A stretch of DNA of 5,395 nt from an uncultured Oscillospiraceae bacterium (lineage in GTDB: Bacteria > Bacillota_A > Clostridia > Oscillospirales > Oscillospiraceae), in assembly GCA_947631675.1 (NCBI GenBank), contig CANRMG010000121.1:1-5395 (forward strand), given 5' to 3'. How positions within the stretch are numbered: position 1 is the first letter of the stretch; every line of letters starts with the position of its first letter. Under the pieces are notes generated by a model that ran no database searches, was not told where the DNA came from, and saw only the letters and a list, made by a program, of their open reading frames with translations. Shown in pieces: positions 4,601-5,395 of the stretch. The position numbers and the translations under genes are program-made.

Positions 4601-5395
4601 CGAGGACATCGCCGCCATGCAGCAGGCCGCCGGGGACATCGCGGAACGCCTGAAGGACGTGGAGGGCGTGGCGTCGGTGGACGACGGCATGGAGGAAGCC
4701 CAGACCGCCTACCACGTGACCGTGGACAAGAACGCGGCCATGGCCAAGGGCTTCACCGTGGCCCAGCTGTACATGGACATATCCTCCGCCCTGACCAATT
4801 CCACCACCGCCCTCAGCATGGACATGGACGGCATCACCGCCGACGTGGTGGTCCAGACCGAGGGGGGCATGAGCCTGGAGGAGTTGGAGGCGTACACCTT
4901 TGATTATACCGACCGGGAGGGCAGCAGCGGCACCTTCCGCCTGGACGAGGTGGCGAAGATCGAGCCCACCGTCAGCATGGCCTCCATCGGCCGCATCGAC
5001 CAGCGCCGGTATATGACCGTCACCGCGGACCTGGCGGAGGGCTACAACGTGACGCTGGTCACCGCCGACGCCCAGGACGCTCTGGCCGGCATGGCCCTGC
5101 CCGCCGGGGTGAGCTATGAGTTCGACGGCGAGAACGAGGTCATCCTGGACGCGGTGGAGGACCTGATACTCATGCTGGCCATCGGAGTGATATTGGTGTA
5201 TTTCATCATGGTGGCCCAGTTCCAGAGTCTCAAAAGCCCCTTCATCGTCATGTTCACCATCCCCCTGGCCTTCACCGGCGGCTTCGCCGCGCTGCTGCTG
5301 TTCCATATGGACGTGTCCATCGTGTCCATCATCGGCTTCGTCATGCTGGTGGGCATCATCGTCAACAACGGCATCGTGCTGGTGGACTACGTCAA
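1611..5395 (+). CDS. RND-superfamily efflux permease (HAE1/AcrB/SwrC-like) with a giant coiled-coil insertion; cut by the right window edge
   Basis: An uninterrupted frame of 1261 codons encodes a proton-driven inner-membrane exporter; the substrate is unknown. Helix 1 is at 10-30, followed by the RND signature TPDLFPNMDFPYVMIMTTYP (31-50), GQSPEIVEAEITRPLEQ (51-67) and GVTGVASVTASG (165-176). The coiled-coil insertion spans about 196-525. The porter fold resumes at TVTQILSAQDFSMPAGYV (531-548). Helices 2-6 are near 662-684, 689-711, 714-738, 762-781 and 790-816. Helix 7 is at 851-870, then a second extracytoplasmic loop of about 310 residues, then helices 8-10 at 1181-1204, 1209-1231 and 1234-1261. 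Helix 4 carries GMLVDNSIVVIENIYR (727-742): D731 matches AcrB Asp407, while Asp408 is replaced by N732. Helix 10 has VNNGIVLVDY, with Asn in place of AcrB Lys940. About 90-110 residues with the last two helices should lie beyond the window, giving roughly 1350 residues against about 1050 for AcrB or SwrC. No adaptor (MFP) gene precedes it. Confidence 0.95.
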   Translation, partial: MSKFSVRKPLTVFVAVIAVIILGVVAFTRMTPDLFPNMDFPYVMIMTTYPGQSPEIVEAEITRPLEQSMATLDHIKEVTSTSSENYSLVVLEFEESVNMDTVGVDIQQGISALQGTWDDTVGTPYVLKVNPSVLPIAIAAVSKDDMDITEISDFLDDTIIPKLEGVTGVASVTASGSIYRQLNAVISQEKIDEVNRRMADAVNGKLDDAKAELEDTKAELDDAKAELEDAQAELDSGKETLIGQTSSAQAAITGQQTQLAEGKMQLQKQIADLQSTRNTLAPAVEQLQQAEDGYAQAETGLAQLQDEIDWIDQRAVEINEQVPVLGQHMQDLTARVAELQGLIAMYTPAEGAEISPEDAEYLAQLQTELANDQAQLLADQDQMTSLQTELATGQATRPALEAQMQTVQSTIDTLDQTLAAQGIEGRAGLQAKLAELQGNLSQVDDGLAQLNAALEQANSGESQLSAAMGTLSQSQSAGLLEMADAAAQITLNAANLDAALEQVESGLDEIEDSRADALDQADLSGSITLSTVTQILSAQDFSMPAGYVREDGIDYMVSVGDKIEDEEELENLLLFDTGEDAIGPVYLKDVADVFITDNADSVYAKLSGSDSVMLTFDKQSNAATAQVSDDLRARMDELEEQYPGLEFVFLMDQGDYIYLIVDSIMQSLLTGALFAILILFLFLRDIRPTLITLVSIPVSVIFAFVLMYFSGVTLNMISMSGLAVAVGMLVDNSIVVIENIYRLRGKGATAVQAAVAGATQVAGAVTSSTLTTVCVFLPIVFVEGITRQLFTDLAVTMTYSLMASLIIALTLVPAMAKGLLKKEKKKRKDGQREGIIYRAYRKLAWFNLRHKWLTLGLAIILLGLSAWGALQKGFSFMPEIDMNTVNLTVTMPEDADRAQATALADEVLERIESLRDETQIDYVGAMMGSSSLMGAGAGAESLDVTVYVGLPEGESGAAMGKRIVELCDDLDCEMSYDSAMMDMSMLTGSGVSVNIYGEDIAAMQQAAGDIAERLKDVEGVASVDDGMEEAQTAYHVTVDKNAAMAKGFTVAQLYMDISSALTNSTTALSMDMDGITADVVVQTEGGMSLEELEAYTFDYTDREGSSGTFRLDEVAKIEPTVSMASIGRIDQRRYMTVTADLAEGYNVTLVTADAQDALAGMALPAGVSYEFDGENEVILDAVEDLILMLAIGVILVYFIMVAQFQSLKSPFIVMFTIPLAFTGGFAALLLFHMDVSIVSIIGFVMLVGIIVNNGIVLVDYV
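2196..3185 (+). other. Region coding the predicted extracytoplasmic coiled-coil insertion of the RND pump
   Basis: Residues about 196-525 have no counterpart in AcrB or SwrC. They are rich in Gln, Ala, Leu, Asp and Glu, with very few aromatic residues and almost no lysine after residue 270. Hydrophobic residues fall in heptad-like spacing. A likely break near residues 341-358 (LIAMYTPAEGAEISPEDA) divides it into two arms of about 150 residues, as expected for an antiparallel hairpin. Gly and Pro residues near 253, 282, 323, 398 and 423-428 may kink the helices. The flanks align with the start and end of the AcrB N-terminal TolC-docking subdomain, so the insertion would point away from the membrane. 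The coiled coil and the two-arm model are inferred from pattern. Confidence 0.8.
2229..2333 (+). repeat. Tandem 21-base heptad repeats in the RND coiled coil
   Basis: Four near-identical 21-base units (2229-2249, 2250-2270, 2271-2291, 2292-2312) encode DDAKAEL, EDTKAEL, DDAKAEL and EDAQAEL. A decayed fifth unit, DSGKETL, follows (2313-2333). Units alternate Asp/Glu at the first position, so the ancestral unit may be 42 bases. Ala at position 3 and Leu at position 7 form the alternating core of a heptad. The similarity at DNA level points to local duplication and possible copy-number change between strains. Confidence 0.85.

Noticed and set aside
3369..5306. Minus-strand open frame of 645 codons opposite the RND gene
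   Set aside because: The translation is His/Gly/Ala/Val/Gln-rich low complexity with no recognisable domain. It is the expected antisense shadow of a GC-rich gene with strong third-position bias, and the plus-strand frame contains clear RND motifs throughout.

Overview
The window looks like chromosomal DNA from a GC-rich, Gram-positive-type anaerobe, most probably a clostridial gut bacterium of the Oscillospirales kind. This placement is an inference. It rests on strong G/C preference at third codon positions, the clostridial look of the MurC N-terminus (GIGGVSMSPLAEVL), AGGAG-like ribosome binding sites, and an RND pump with no adaptor gene beside its start. I could not run a taxonomic search.

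Layout from left to right. The minus strand of 1-416 carries the first 138 codons of murC, a peptidoglycan precursor ligase; the rest lies beyond the left edge. A short gap holds a sigma-70-type promoter for murC (466-494) and a perfect 26-base palindromic terminator (512-537) that ends the next gene. That gene (550-1314, minus strand) encodes a six-helix membrane protein of the DUF308/HdeD type with a poly-alanine and Pro/Tyr-rich tail. A 296-base intergenic region (1315-1610) then separates this gene from a divergent one. It contains two opposed promoters, an AT-rich palindrome over the -10 of the rightward promoter, a TGAACA-N9-TGTTCA inverted repeat, an 11-base direct repeat, and a hairpin that places the DUF308 Shine-Dalgarno sequence in its loop.

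The rest of the window (1611-5395, plus strand) is one uninterrupted reading frame of 1261 codons that runs off the right edge. It encodes an RND-superfamily efflux permease resembling the HAE1/AcrB/SwrC group. Its unusual feature is a Gln/Ala/Leu-rich, predicted coiled-coil insertion of about 330 residues (about 196-525). It sits in the first extracytoplasmic loop, where AcrB has its TolC-docking subdomain. The insertion starts with near-perfect tandem heptads (AKAEL type, 21-base units).

How the genes may fit together: all three concern the cell envelope (wall precursor synthesis, a small multi-helix membrane protein, an export pump). The divergent DUF308/RND arrangement with shared operator-like sites suggests the two could be co-regulated, but nothing in the sequence proves a functional link. 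The main candidate for something undescribed is the coiled-coil insertion. My hypothesis is that it forms a built-in, wall-spanning replacement for the separate adaptor protein used by Gram-negative RND pumps.
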